Source of the DNA: Stutzerimonas stutzeri
GTDB taxonomy: Bacteria > Pseudomonadota > Gammaproteobacteria > Pseudomonadales > Pseudomonadaceae
Reading direction: 5' to 3'
Assembly: GCF_024448895.1 (NCBI RefSeq)
Contig: NZ_JAMOIC010000024.1
Coordinates: forward strand, 1 to 64,000
DNA: 64,000 nucleotides
The notes beneath the pieces were generated by a model that did not search any database, had not been told where the DNA came from, and saw nothing but the letters and a program-made list of their open reading frames with translations. Every line of letters starts with the position of its first letter. Position 1 is the first letter of the stretch. Of this stretch, positions 1-8,422 are shown in pieces. The translations under genes and the position numbers were made by a program.

Positions 1-55
1 CGGCGTGCCGAAGAAATTCGTCATCGACCCGCACAAGATGTTCAGCGCCGCCTGA
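1..55 (+). CDS. fdhA: Glutathione-independent formaldehyde dehydrogenase, C-terminal end (partial)
   Basis: Only the last 17 codons are in the window. They read GVPKKFVIDPHKMFSAA and then a TGA stop at 53-55. This matches, from memory, the C-terminus of the zinc-dependent, NAD-linked formaldehyde dehydrogenase of Pseudomonas putida and P. aeruginosa, which oxidises formaldehyde to formate without glutathione. In the betaine pathway formaldehyde is released when dimethylglycine and sarcosine are demethylated, so a position next to the dgc genes fits. The rest of the gene lies upstream of the window. A strong terminator follows 77 bases later. Confidence 0.8.
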   Translation, partial: GVPKKFVIDPHKMFSAA

Positions 56-132
56 TCGACCCGTCTGCTCCTTCGCGGCGCAGGTGACTCATCCTGCGGA
101 TCGGCACCGCAGGCCCCTTACAAGCACTTTGG

Positions 133-158
133 GGAGCCTTACGGCTCCTCTTTTTTTT
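133..158 (+). terminator. Rho-independent terminator after fdhA
   Basis: A perfect 6-bp stem GGAGCC/GGCTCC with loop TTAC (133-148) is followed by a C and a T-rich tract to 158. Its orientation ends transcription coming from fdhA. It lies just before the 3' end of the convergent thioesterase gene. Confidence 0.9.
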
Positions 159-174
159 CCGAAGCGAACGCCGT

Positions 175-648
175 TCAGCCTGGCAGACCGATGACCCGTC
201 CGATATGGATGGGCCTGGGCAAACCCAGCTGCGACTCGTGCAGCGCCTGCACCAGCGCCAGCACCGCTTCGTCAAACGGCGCCGAGCGCCCGACGCTACG
301 GTCGATGTTCATCAGCATCTGCTCGCTGGCCGCCAGCAACTGTTCGTCATTCGGACGATAAAGACCCAGGTGAAGGTGCAGTCGTTTGTGATCGTACGCC
401 AGCAAGTGGGTACGCACCTCGACCTCGCTGCCGAGCTTCACCTCGTTCAGGTAGTTGAGGTGACACTCAAGGGTGTAGAGGGTATGCCCCGTTCGAGTTC
501 GACCCGCCTCATCCAGGCCAATTCGATCCATGAGCGCATCCGTGGCATAGCTGAAGATCAGCAGGTAGAAGGCATCGCGCAGGTGCCCGTTGTAGTCCAC
601 CCATTCGGCGGGTATGGCGGTGCGGTAGCTGGTCAGGAGCATGGTCAT
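175..648 (-). CDS. Thioesterase, hotdog fold (CdhB-like betainyl-CoA thioesterase family)
   Basis: This 157-aa protein has the 4-hydroxybenzoyl-CoA/acyl-CoA thioesterase hotdog pattern: an N-terminal WVDYNGHL motif (residues 17-24), where the Asp and His are typical of the active-site helix, then a mid-protein ECHLNYLNEVKLG strand-loop and a RLHLHLGLYR strand. It resembles the thioesterase (CdhB) that accompanies carnitine dehydrogenase in pseudomonads and hydrolyses betainyl-CoA to glycine betaine. That identity is from memory and the substrate is inferred. The gene stands alone, convergent with fdhA, next to betaine catabolism genes. A weak GAGG lies just before the ATG at 646-648; a second in-frame ATG lies two codons later. 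Confidence 0.7.
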   Translation of the reverse strand: MTMLLTSYRTAIPAEWVDYNGHLRDAFYLLIFSYATDALMDRIGLDEAGRTRTGHTLYTLECHLNYLNEVKLGSEVEVRTHLLAYDHKRLHLHLGLYRPNDEQLLAASEQMLMNIDRSVGRSAPFDEAVLALVQALHESQLGLPRPIHIGRVIGLPG

Positions 649-1207
649 CCTCGACTAGGAAGTGGAATGGGATGAGCGCCCACAGCGGGCTCGAAGACGT
701 AACGGGCAATCTAGCAGCGAACGGCGCATGGCCCTACCCCCCGCCAGTGATTGGACGTGAAGCGTCGTCATTGCGCGAATCCGGAGCCGTGGCGCTTCTT
801 GGTTGCCCTGATCGCCGCCAATACGTCCAGCAGGCAGTCGTCCCGACAGCGCCCCAGCCCGGAGATGCCGCGCCCACCCTGCTGCTCGGCCGTGATCATG
901 GCGAAGCCCTGGCCGTTGCGATATCTGATCAGGCTGCACGCGGCGGTGTTCGGAGCGTGCCTCCGCACGAGCGTCGCGGCTGTTGACCCCCGCATAGCCC
1001 AGCTTGGCGCTGAATCAGTGAATCCATTCCAGGCGCGGGATGACGCTTTAACTGGCTGCGTAAGTCGATGATCTATCTCGCGGAACCACGCCTGACGTTT
1101 TAAGCAATACCCCAGTCGTTTTTGCATCGGGACGACATTCCCCCCAGGGATAAGCTGCCGCAAAGCGTCGACAAAGGTTTCGATGCGCCGCACTGGGGAG
1201 TTACCTG
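649..1207. other. Intergenic region between thioesterase and dipeptidase; no confident gene
   Basis: This 559-bp divergent region should hold the promoters of the thioesterase (minus) and the dipeptidase-dgc operon (plus). Frames stay open for over 90 codons on both strands, but none gives a recognisable protein. The longest (minus, about 768-1217) overlaps the dipeptidase start and lacks a convincing ribosome binding site, so it looks like GC-rich chance coding or a decayed gene. A short direct repeat of CGCAAAG / CGACAAAG type at 1159-1176 lies 32-49 bp before the dipeptidase and could be an AraC-type (GbdR) site. This is speculative. Confidence 0.4.
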
Positions 1208-2185
1208 ATGAACCCAACCGAACTGCACGCTGACAGCATCGTCATTGACGGACTGGTCATCGCTAAATGGAACCGCGAACTGTTCGAGGACATGCGTAAG
1301 GGTGGTTTGACGGCCGCCAACTGCACCGTCTCGGTATGGGAAGGCTTCCAGGCAACGGTCAACAATATCGCTGCCAGCCAGAAGCTGATCCGCGAGAGCA
1401 GCGATCTGGTCATGCAAGTGCGTTCCACTGCCGACATCCGTAAGGCCAAGGAACTGGGCAAGACAGGCATCCTGTTCGGCTTCCAGAACGCCCATGCATT
1501 CGAAGACCAGATCGGTTACGTAGAGGTCTTTAAGCAGCTCGGCGTAGGCATCGTACAGCTCTGCTACAACACCCAGAATCTGGTTGGCACCGGCTGCTAC
1601 GAACGCGACGGCGGGCTGTCCGGATTTGGCCATGAAATCGTTGGCGAGATGAACCGCGTCGGGGTGATGTGCGACCTCTCGCACGTCGGCAGCAAGACCA
1701 GCGAGGAAGTCATCCTGGCCTCCAAAAAACCGGTCTGCTACTCGCACTGCCTGCCGTCCGGCCTCAAGGAACATCCGCGTAACAAGTCCGACGAAGAATT
1801 GAAATTCATCGCCGACCACGGCGGTTTCGTCGGCGTGACCATGTTCGCGCCCTTCCTCGCCAAGGGCATCGACTCGACCATCGACGATTACGCCGAAGCC
1901 ATCGAGTACGTGATGAACCTCGTCGGCGAAGACGCCATCGGCATCGGCACCGACTTCACTCAGGGCCATGGCCAGGACTTCTTCGAGTGGCTGACTCACG
2001 ACAAGGGTTACGCGCGCCGTCTGACCAGCTTCGGGAAGATCGTAAACCCGCTGGGCATCCGCACCGTTGGCGAATTCCCCAACCTCACCGAGACCCTGCT
2101 CAAGCGCGGCATGCCCGAGCGCACGGTGCGCAAGGTGATGGGCGAAAACTGGATGAGGGTTCTCGCGGACGTCTGGGGCGAATAA
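1208..2185 (+). CDS. M19-family (renal dipeptidase-like) protein of the betaine catabolic operon
   Basis: This 325-aa protein has the membrane-dipeptidase (peptidase M19) TIM-barrel pattern: DLSHVGSKT (H159), PVCYSHC (H180), FVGVTMFAPFL, GIGTDF (D249) and a C-terminal KVMGENWMRVL that matches the usual GGNFLRV ending. Two canonical zinc-binding elements are altered. The N-terminal DGHND is DGLVIAKWN (residues 14-22), and the bridging Glu of the EGGHA motif is Gln93 in FQNAHAF. Peptidase activity is therefore uncertain. It is the first gene of the dgc operon, as in P. aeruginosa (PA5396), with GGGGAG 9 bp before the ATG. A role in betaine or dimethylglycine catabolism is inferred from context only. 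Confidence 0.8.
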   Translation: MNPTELHADSIVIDGLVIAKWNRELFEDMRKGGLTAANCTVSVWEGFQATVNNIAASQKLIRESSDLVMQVRSTADIRKAKELGKTGILFGFQNAHAFEDQIGYVEVFKQLGVGIVQLCYNTQNLVGTGCYERDGGLSGFGHEIVGEMNRVGVMCDLSHVGSKTSEEVILASKKPVCYSHCLPSGLKEHPRNKSDEELKFIADHGGFVGVTMFAPFLAKGIDSTIDDYAEAIEYVMNLVGEDAIGIGTDFTQGHGQDFFEWLTHDKGYARRLTSFGKIVNPLGIRTVGEFPNLTETLLKRGMPERTVRKVMGENWMRVLADVWGE

Positions 2186-2248
2186 GGCTTGTCTCCCCTC
2201 TCTCACGGGGAGAGGGGCCAAATCAACGAATTCTGGAGTACCTGAAAC

Positions 2249-2779
2249 ATGTCCACCCACGCCCCTGAAATGCCCATCCAGGTCGACGACGAAACCGGCG
2301 TCTGGACCACTGACGCCTTGCCAATGCTGTATGTGCCGCGGCATTTCTTCGTCAACAACCACATGGGCATCGAGGAAGTCCTCGGCGCCGAGGCATACGC
2401 CGAGATTCTCTACAAGGCTGGCTACAAGTCGGCCTGGCACTGGTGCGAGAAAGAAGCCGAGTGCCACGGCCTGGTCGGGATCGAAGTCTTCGAGCATTAC
2501 ATGAAGCGCCTGTCACAGCGCGGCTGGGGTCTGTTCAAGATCCAGTCGATCGACCTGGATGCGGGCACCTGCGAGGTGCGCCTGGACCACTCGGCCTTCG
2601 TCTACGTCTACGGCAAATGCGGACGTCCCGTGGACTACATGTTTACCGGCTGGTTCGCCGGCGCCATGGACCAGATCCTCCAGGCCCGGGGCAGCAGCAT
2701 GCGCACCGTCGCCGAACAGGTCTACGGCGCCTCGCAGGAAGGCCACGACCACGGCCTGTTCCGCGTAAAACCACTCTAA
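2249..2779 (+). CDS. DUF5943 (4-vinyl reductase-like) protein of the dgc operon
   Basis: This 176-aa soluble protein lacks a signal peptide and membrane segments. It matches, from memory, the conserved protein that always sits between the M19 dipeptidase and dgcA in pseudomonads (PA5397; DUF5943), distantly related to the 4-vinyl reductase (V4R) fold, a small-molecule binding module. Cys and His are frequent in its centre (WHWCEKEAECHG, residues 64-75), and a second Cys-containing segment is VYGKCGRP. The function is not known; a binding or accessory role for the demethylase is inference. It begins 63 bp after the dipeptidase and ends before a long palindromic repeat. Confidence 0.75.
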   Translation: MSTHAPEMPIQVDDETGVWTTDALPMLYVPRHFFVNNHMGIEEVLGAEAYAEILYKAGYKSAWHWCEKEAECHGLVGIEVFEHYMKRLSQRGWGLFKIQSIDLDAGTCEVRLDHSAFVYVYGKCGRPVDYMFTGWFAGAMDQILQARGSSMRTVAEQVYGASQEGHDHGLFRVKPL

Positions 2780-2799
2780 AAACAACGTCAACCGTGATC

Positions 2800-2920
2800 G
2801 AAAACGTAGCGAGCGAGGGATAGGCAAGGCGGAGGCTGGAGCGAAAAGCGGAGTTTACTGCTGTAAATGAGCATTTTCGCTCCAGCCTCCAACGCCGCAT
2901 AACCGAGCGCAGTAGTTTTC
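2800..2920. repeat. Long imperfect inverted repeat between the DUF5943 gene and dgcA
   Basis: A perfect 17-bp stem (2831-2847 with 2874-2890) encloses a smaller palindrome (GAGTTTAC around 2851-2857 and GTAAATGAGC around 2862-2872). The outer arms (GAAAAC.TAGCGAGCG near 2800 and CGAGCGCAGTAGTTTTC ending 2920) also pair, so about 120 bp can fold into one large hairpin. Elements of this type occur between genes in many pseudomonad genomes. It lies inside a probable operon and ends 13 bp before dgcA, so it could stabilise or attenuate mRNA. There is no T-tract, so it is not a classical terminator. Confidence 0.8.
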
Positions 2921-2933
2921 AGAGGATGCCGCC

Positions 2934-5006
2934 ATGGCTTTCGAAGCAATGTTCCAACCCATTCAGATCGGCAAGCTGACCATCCGCAACCGTGTGCTCA
3001 GCACCGCGCATGCCGAGGTCTATGCCACCGATGGCGGCATGACCACCGAGCGTTACGTGAAGTATTACGAAGAGAAAGCCAAGGGCGGCATCGGCCTGGC
3101 GATTTGCGGCGGATCCTCGGTAGTAGCCATCGACAGCCCGCAGGAGTGGTGGTCTTCGGTGAACCTCGCCACCGACCGGATCATCCCGCACTTCCAGAAC
3201 CTTGCCGACGCCATGCACAAGCATGGCGCCAAAATCATGATCCAGATAACTCACATGGGCCGTCGCTCACGCTGGGATGGTTTCAACTGGCCGACCCTGA
3301 TGTCGCCGTCTGGAGTACGCGAACCGGTACACCGTGCGACCTGCAAGACAATCGAGCCGGAAGAGATCTGGCGGGTGATTGGCAACTATGCCCAGGCTGC
3401 TCGTCGGGCGAAGGAAGGCGGATTGGACGGCGTCGAGCTATCTGCCGTGCACCAGCACATGATCGACCAGTTCTGGTCGCCGCGGGTCAACAAGCGCACC
3501 GACGAATGGGGCGGCACCTTCGAAGGACGCATGAAGTTTGGCCTGGAAGTGCTCAAGGCCGTACGTGCAGAGGTCGGTGACGACTTCTGCGTGGGGATGC
3601 GTATCTGTGGTGATGAGTTTCACCCGGATGGTCTCAGCCACGAAGATATGAAAGAGATAGCCCGGTACTACGATGCTACCGGCATGATCGATTTCTTCGG
3701 CGTGATTGGCTCCGGGTGCGATACCCACAACACCCTCGCCAACGTCATTCCAAACATGAGCTATCCGCCGGAGCCGTTCCTGCATCTGGCCGCCGGCATC
3801 AAGGAAGTGGTCAAGGCGCCCGTCCTGCATGCGCAGAACATCAAGGACCCGAACCAGGCGCAGCGCATACTCGAAGGCGGCTACGTGGACATGGTCGGCA
3901 TGACCCGCGCGCATATCGCCGATCCGCACCTGATCGCCAAGATCAAGATGGGCCAGGTGGACCAGATCAAGCAGTGCGTCGGCGCCAACTACTGTATCGA
4001 CCGCCAATATCAGGGCCTGGATGTGCTCTGCATCCAGAACGCTGCAACCAGCCGCGAATACATGGGCCTACCACACATCATCGAAAAGACCACCGGGCCC
4101 AAGCGCAAAGTGGTCATCGTCGGCGGCGGTCCGGCAGGCATGGAGGCGGCACGCGTTGCGGCCGAACGCGGCCATGACGTGACGCTATTCGAGAAAAAGG
4201 ACAGCCTCGGTGGGCAGATCAGCATTGCCGCCAAGGCGCCCCAGCGTGACCAGATGGCCGGCATCACTCGCTGGTTCCAGCTTGAACTGGCGCGCCTGAA
4301 CATCGATTTGCGCCTGGGCACCGGTGCGGATGTCGACACCATCCTCGACCTGCGCCCGGACATCGTGGTGCTGGCCAACGGTGGCCATCCGTATATCGAA
4401 CAGAACGAGCACTGGGGCGCTGAAGAAGGCCTGATCGTCAGCAGCTGGGACGTGCTCGATGGCAAGGTAGCGCCAGGCAACAACGTGCTGGTCTACGACA
4501 CCATCTGCGAATTCACCGGCATGTCAGTGGCTGACTTCATCGCCGAAAAAGGCGCGAAGGTCGAGATCGTCACCGACGACATCAAGCCCGGCGTGGCCAT
4601 CGGCGGTACAAGTTTCCCGACCTACTACCGCAGCCTGTACCCGAAGGAAGTGATCATGACCGGCGACATGGTGCTGGAAAAGGTCTACCGCGAAGGTGAC
4701 AAGCTGGTGGCGGTACTGGAGAACGAATACACCGGCGCCAAAGAAGAGCGAGTTGTCGATCAAGTGGTCGTTGAGAACGGTGTACGGCCGGACGAAACGC
4801 TCTACTACTCACTCAAGGAAGGCTCGCTCAACAAAGGGCAGATCGATGTCGACGCGCTGTTCGCCATCCAACCGCAGCCCTGCCTAAGCACCCTTGATGG
4901 CAAGACTGCCGATGGCTATGTGCTGTTCCGCATCGGCGACTGCGTGGCTCAGCGCAACACCCATGCGGCGATATATGACGCGCTGCGGATCTGCAAGGAC
5001 TTCTGA
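2934..5006 (+). CDS. dgcA: Dimethylglycine demethylase subunit DgcA (FMN/FAD oxidoreductase)
   Basis: This 690-aa protein is close to the length of P. aeruginosa DgcA. Residues 1 to about 370 form an old-yellow-enzyme TIM barrel like that of trimethylamine and dimethylamine dehydrogenases; the remainder is a pyridine-nucleotide disulfide oxidoreductase fold with VVIVGGGPAG near residue 392. With DgcB it converts dimethylglycine to sarcosine, releasing formaldehyde, with electrons passing to the ETF. The Fe-S region reads CVGANYC (C348, C354) and later C366; the position of the second cluster Cys in trimethylamine dehydrogenase is Ala351. GAGGATG lies 7-13 bp before the ATG. It is in an operon with dgcB, etfA and etfB. 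Confidence 0.92.
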   Translation: MAFEAMFQPIQIGKLTIRNRVLSTAHAEVYATDGGMTTERYVKYYEEKAKGGIGLAICGGSSVVAIDSPQEWWSSVNLATDRIIPHFQNLADAMHKHGAKIMIQITHMGRRSRWDGFNWPTLMSPSGVREPVHRATCKTIEPEEIWRVIGNYAQAARRAKEGGLDGVELSAVHQHMIDQFWSPRVNKRTDEWGGTFEGRMKFGLEVLKAVRAEVGDDFCVGMRICGDEFHPDGLSHEDMKEIARYYDATGMIDFFGVIGSGCDTHNTLANVIPNMSYPPEPFLHLAAGIKEVVKAPVLHAQNIKDPNQAQRILEGGYVDMVGMTRAHIADPHLIAKIKMGQVDQIKQCVGANYCIDRQYQGLDVLCIQNAATSREYMGLPHIIEKTTGPKRKVVIVGGGPAGMEAARVAAERGHDVTLFEKKDSLGGQISIAAKAPQRDQMAGITRWFQLELARLNIDLRLGTGADVDTILDLRPDIVVLANGGHPYIEQNEHWGAEEGLIVSSWDVLDGKVAPGNNVLVYDTICEFTGMSVADFIAEKGAKVEIVTDDIKPGVAIGGTSFPTYYRSLYPKEVIMTGDMVLEKVYREGDKLVAVLENEYTGAKEERVVDQVVVENGVRPDETLYYSLKEGSLNKGQIDVDALFAIQPQPCLSTLDGKTADGYVLFRIGDCVAQRNTHAAIYDALRICKDF

Positions 5007-5023
5007 CCTTCCAGCCCGGGCCC

Positions 5024-5111
5024 TGTAGGAGCGAGCGAGACGGTTGTCCTTGCTCGCGATGGCTGACGGACACGTCGTCGGCACCGCCATCGCGAGCACG
5101 CTCGCTCCCAC
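5024..5111. repeat. REP-type palindrome between dgcA and dgcB
   Basis: The left half (TGTAGGAGCGAGCGAGACGG then TTGCTCGCGATGG) and right half (CCATCGCGAGCACGCTCGCTCCCA) are inverted copies, the common pseudomonad REP of the TAGGAGCGAGC...GCTCGCTCC type. Its position within an operon suggests mRNA stabilisation of the upstream message or simple neutral insertion. Confidence 0.85.
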
Positions 5112-5169
5112 GCGCCGGCCTCGGCCAGTTGGCGCTTTTTGAGTTTCGATGCGTTCGCTAGGAGCCATC

Positions 5170-7149
5170 ATGCTAGACACCCTACTCCCCATCCTGCTGT
5201 TCGCCGCCCTCGGGCTAGCGGTACTCGGCGCCGGCAAGCGCTTCGCCATGTGGCGTCGCGGGCGTCCCTCGAAGGTCGATTGGCTGGGCGGCCTGATGGC
5301 CATGCCGCGTCGCTATCTGGTCGATCTGCACCACGTGGTCGAGCGCGACAAGTACATGTCCAAGACGCACGTCGCCACCGCTGGCGGCTTCGTGCTGGCC
5401 TCGATACTGGCGATCGTCGTGCATGGCTTCGGTCTGCAGAACCGGATCCTCGGTTTCGCCCTGTTGGGTGCCTGTGTGCTGATGTTCGTCGGTGCGCTAT
5501 TCGTTGCCAAACGCCGGCGCAACCCGCCAGCGCGGCTGTCGAAAGGCCCCTGGATGCGCCTGCCGAAGAGCCTCCTGATGTTCTCGTTCAGCTTTTTCAT
5601 CGCCACCCTGCCGGTCGCCGGCATCCTGCCGCAGGACTTTGGCGGCTGGATACTGGCCGCCGTTCTGGCGCTCGGCGTGGCGTGGGGCGTGTCCGAGATG
5701 TTCTTCGGCATGACCTGGGGCGGGCCGATGAAGCACGCCTTCGCCGGCGCCCTGCACCTGGCTTTCCATCGTCGCCCGGAGCGTTTCCGTAGCCCGCACA
5801 ATGCAAGCGCGGCGCGCTCCAGCGGTTTGAAAGCCCTCGACCTGGAAGACCCGAACGCACCACTCGGTGTAGAGAAACCCAAGGATTTCACCTGGAACCA
5901 GCTGCTCGGCTTCGATGCCTGCGTGCAGTGCGGGCGCTGCGAAGCCGCCTGTCCGGCGTTTGCCGCGGGCCAGCCGCTGAACCCTAAGAAGCTGATTCAG
6001 GATATGGTCATCGGCCTCGCGGGCGGCAGCGACAAGGGCTATTTCGGCAGCCCCTATCCGGGTATTCCCGTCGGCGAGCATGGCGGCAATCCGCACCAAC
6101 CCATTGTCTTTGCCGAGGGCAAAGGGCTGGTCGAGGCGGAAACCCTGTGGTCCTGCACCACCTGCCGGGCATGCGTCGAGGAATGCCCGATGATGATCGA
6201 ACACGTCGATGCCATCGTCGACATGCGCCGTCATCTCACCCTTGAGAAAGGCGCCACGCCGAACAAGGGTGCCGAGGTGCTGGACAATCTGATCGCCACC
6301 GACAATCCCGGCGGCTTCGCGCCAGGCGGGCGACTCAACTGGGCAGCTGACCTGAACCTGCCGCTGATGAGCGAAAAGAAGCAGGCCGACGTGCTGTTCT
6401 GGGTCGGCGACGGCGCCTTCGACATGCGCAACCAACGCACCCTGCGCGCCTTCGTCAAAGTCCTGAAAGCCGCCGAGGTGGACTTCGCCGTGCTCGGCCT
6501 GGAGGAGCGCGACAGCGGCGACGTCGCACGCAGACTCGGTGACGAGGCGACCTTCCAGCAACTGGCCAAACGCAACATCGCAACCCTGGCTCAGTACCGT
6601 TTCCAGACCATCGTCACCTGCGACCCGCACAGCTTCCATGTGCTGAAGAACGAGTACGGCGAGCTGGGTGGTCGCTACGAGGTGCTGCACCACAGCACCT
6701 ACATCGCCACCCTCATCGCCCGCGACCAACTGGATCTTGGCAAGCACCAGAGTGCCAGCGTGACTTATCACGACCCTTGCTACCTCGGCCGCTACAACGG
6801 GGAATACGAAGCACCCCGCGCCGTGCTCAAGGCCATCGGCATCGAGGTGAAGGAAATGGCCCGCTCCGGCTTCCGGTCGCGCTGCTGTGGTGGCGGTGGC
6901 GGTGCGCCGATCACTGACATCCCCGGTAAGCAACGTATCCCCGATATGCGCATGGCTGACATCAAGGAGACCGGTGCCGAAGTGGTGGCCGTGGGTTGCC
7001 CTCAGTGCACCGCAATGCTCGAAGGCGTGGTATCGCCGCGACCGGATATCAAGGACATCGCCGAGCTGGTCGCTGACGTATTGCTGGAGAAACCTGCGCC
7101 AGCAAAAAAGCCAGCAGCAGCCAAGCCTGAAGCCCTGGAGGTGCACTGA
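5170..7149 (+). CDS. dgcB: Dimethylglycine demethylase subunit DgcB (membrane Fe-S protein with CCG domain)
   Basis: This protein has 659 aa from the ATG at 5170, chosen because AGGAG lies 5 bp upstream (an in-frame ATG at 5149 has none). The N-terminal 230 residues carry several hydrophobic segments, including an N-terminal one and residues about 70-115 and 135-185, interrupted by basic loops. Two ferredoxin-type motifs follow, CVQCGRCEAACP (near residue 251) and CTTCRACVEECP. The C-terminal half has HDPCYLGRY and a CCGGGGGAP (near 570) typical of heterodisulfide-reductase-like CCG domains. It is the electron-transfer partner of DgcA, linking demethylation to ETF or quinone. Its stop codon overlaps the etfA start by one base. 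Confidence 0.9.
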   Translation: MLDTLLPILLFAALGLAVLGAGKRFAMWRRGRPSKVDWLGGLMAMPRRYLVDLHHVVERDKYMSKTHVATAGGFVLASILAIVVHGFGLQNRILGFALLGACVLMFVGALFVAKRRRNPPARLSKGPWMRLPKSLLMFSFSFFIATLPVAGILPQDFGGWILAAVLALGVAWGVSEMFFGMTWGGPMKHAFAGALHLAFHRRPERFRSPHNASAARSSGLKALDLEDPNAPLGVEKPKDFTWNQLLGFDACVQCGRCEAACPAFAAGQPLNPKKLIQDMVIGLAGGSDKGYFGSPYPGIPVGEHGGNPHQPIVFAEGKGLVEAETLWSCTTCRACVEECPMMIEHVDAIVDMRRHLTLEKGATPNKGAEVLDNLIATDNPGGFAPGGRLNWAADLNLPLMSEKKQADVLFWVGDGAFDMRNQRTLRAFVKVLKAAEVDFAVLGLEERDSGDVARRLGDEATFQQLAKRNIATLAQYRFQTIVTCDPHSFHVLKNEYGELGGRYEVLHHSTYIATLIARDQLDLGKHQSASVTYHDPCYLGRYNGEYEAPRAVLKAIGIEVKEMARSGFRSRCCGGGGGAPITDIPGKQRIPDMRMADIKETGAEVVAVGCPQCTAMLEGVVSPRPDIKDIAELVADVLLEKPAPAKKPAAAKPEALEVH

Positions 7150-8381
7150 TGAGCGACATCATCCGCCGCGATCCACGCGTTGAGTGGATCGCCCGTAACC
7201 GCCTGCACCCGCTGCACGCCGCCATGGCCTCGGCCGCAGCGGGCGGCGAAACCAGCTGGATGGGACCCAATGGGATCATCCGCAAGGACCCGCATGGGGT
7301 TGGCTTCATCGGCGCCAACGGGCTCAAGCGAATCGACCGCAGCGGTGCTCAGCAAGGCGGCAGCACCCAGCGCAGCGCCGCCGCAGTGGTGCAGCTACCG
7401 CTGCACGTGGTCGAACAACCGGCCTTCTATATCGCCGTGGTGCCGGACATGGTCGGTGGCCGCCTGAGCAGCCATGACAAGGACCTGCTCGGACTGGCCA
7501 ACAAGCTGGCCGGCGAAACAGCTGCAGTGGTTGCCATCGTATTCGGCGACCACAAGGAAACTGCTTTCGACAACGCCGGCGTAGACCGCCTGCTTCACAT
7601 AGAGGGCGAGGCCTTCGATGGCTACGCACCGGAAGCACGCGTGCTGGCCCTCAGCGCAGTGGAAAGCCAGCTGGCCCCGCGACACTGGCTGCTCCCGGAC
7701 AGCCGAACAGGCGGCGGCGAGCTTGGCCGGCGTCTTGCGGCCAAGCTCGGTGAGCGCCCGGCCACGCGTATCTGGCAGGTCGCCGACGGTCAATGCATCG
7801 GACGCGCCGGTGCCGGCCAGCAGGATCTGGTGCGTAGCGCACCGCGCCTGATTCTGGCCGCAGTCGAATGCGCCGACCCGGTCAGCGATACCCGCCACGA
7901 AGTTCGCCCGCTCTCGCTCGAAGACAAGATTGCTCGCTGTTTGCCGCGCATCGAAGACCTCGGCGCGGTAGCAGTCGACCCGGCCCTGACGCCCATGGCC
8001 GAAGCCGAGTTCATTCTGTCCGGGGGCAATGGGGTCAAGGACTGGGATCAGTTCCACCAGGCCGCAGTGGCCCTCGGGGCCACAGAAGGCGCGTCCCGGG
8101 TAGCGGTGGACGATGGCTTCATGCCGCGCAACCGTCAGGTCGGTGCCACCGGCACCTGGGTTACCGCGCGGGTTTACCTGGCGATCGGGATTTCCGGCGC
8201 CATTCAGCACATGCAGGGTATCGGTGCCTGCGACAAGGTGGTGGCGGTGAATATGGATCCTGGCTGCGACATGATCAAACGTGCCGACCTGGCCGTGATC
8301 GGCGACTCCACCGCAATTCTCGCTGCGCTAATCGATCTGGCGAACCAATATCGACAAGGAGGCGAGCGCGATGCGGCATAA
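7149..8381 (+). CDS. etfA: Electron transfer flavoprotein alpha subunit of the dgc system
   Basis: This 410-aa protein is longer than the usual ETF-alpha of about 310 aa because of a distinctive N-terminal 100 residues, as in the betaine-cluster ETF of P. aeruginosa (PA5400). The C-terminal FAD-binding domain is clear: GATGTWV, YLAIGISGAIQHMQG and VAVNMDP...IKRADLAVIGD. With EtfB it carries electrons from dimethylglycine demethylation to the quinone pool. The ATG overlaps the dgcB stop (ATGA), which indicates translational coupling. Confidence 0.88.
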   Translation: MSDIIRRDPRVEWIARNRLHPLHAAMASAAAGGETSWMGPNGIIRKDPHGVGFIGANGLKRIDRSGAQQGGSTQRSAAAVVQLPLHVVEQPAFYIAVVPDMVGGRLSSHDKDLLGLANKLAGETAAVVAIVFGDHKETAFDNAGVDRLLHIEGEAFDGYAPEARVLALSAVESQLAPRHWLLPDSRTGGGELGRRLAAKLGERPATRIWQVADGQCIGRAGAGQQDLVRSAPRLILAAVECADPVSDTRHEVRPLSLEDKIARCLPRIEDLGAVAVDPALTPMAEAEFILSGGNGVKDWDQFHQAAVALGATEGASRVAVDDGFMPRNRQVGATGTWVTARVYLAIGISGAIQHMQGIGACDKVVAVNMDPGCDMIKRADLAVIGDSTAILAALIDLANQYRQGGERDAA

Positions 8382-8422
8382 CGACAGTGGGACCCGGTTG
8401 CACTCCGGGCAACGGGTGGACC

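Noticed and set aside
1100-2497. Long minus-strand open frame (465 codons) over the dipeptidase gene
   Set aside because: It is antisense to a well-supported gene, with no ribosome binding site or family resemblance; such frames are common in GC-rich coding DNA.
5497-7146. 549-codon minus-strand open frame opposite dgcB
   Set aside because: Shadow of dgcB codon bias; the plus-strand protein has clear Fe-S and CCG motifs.
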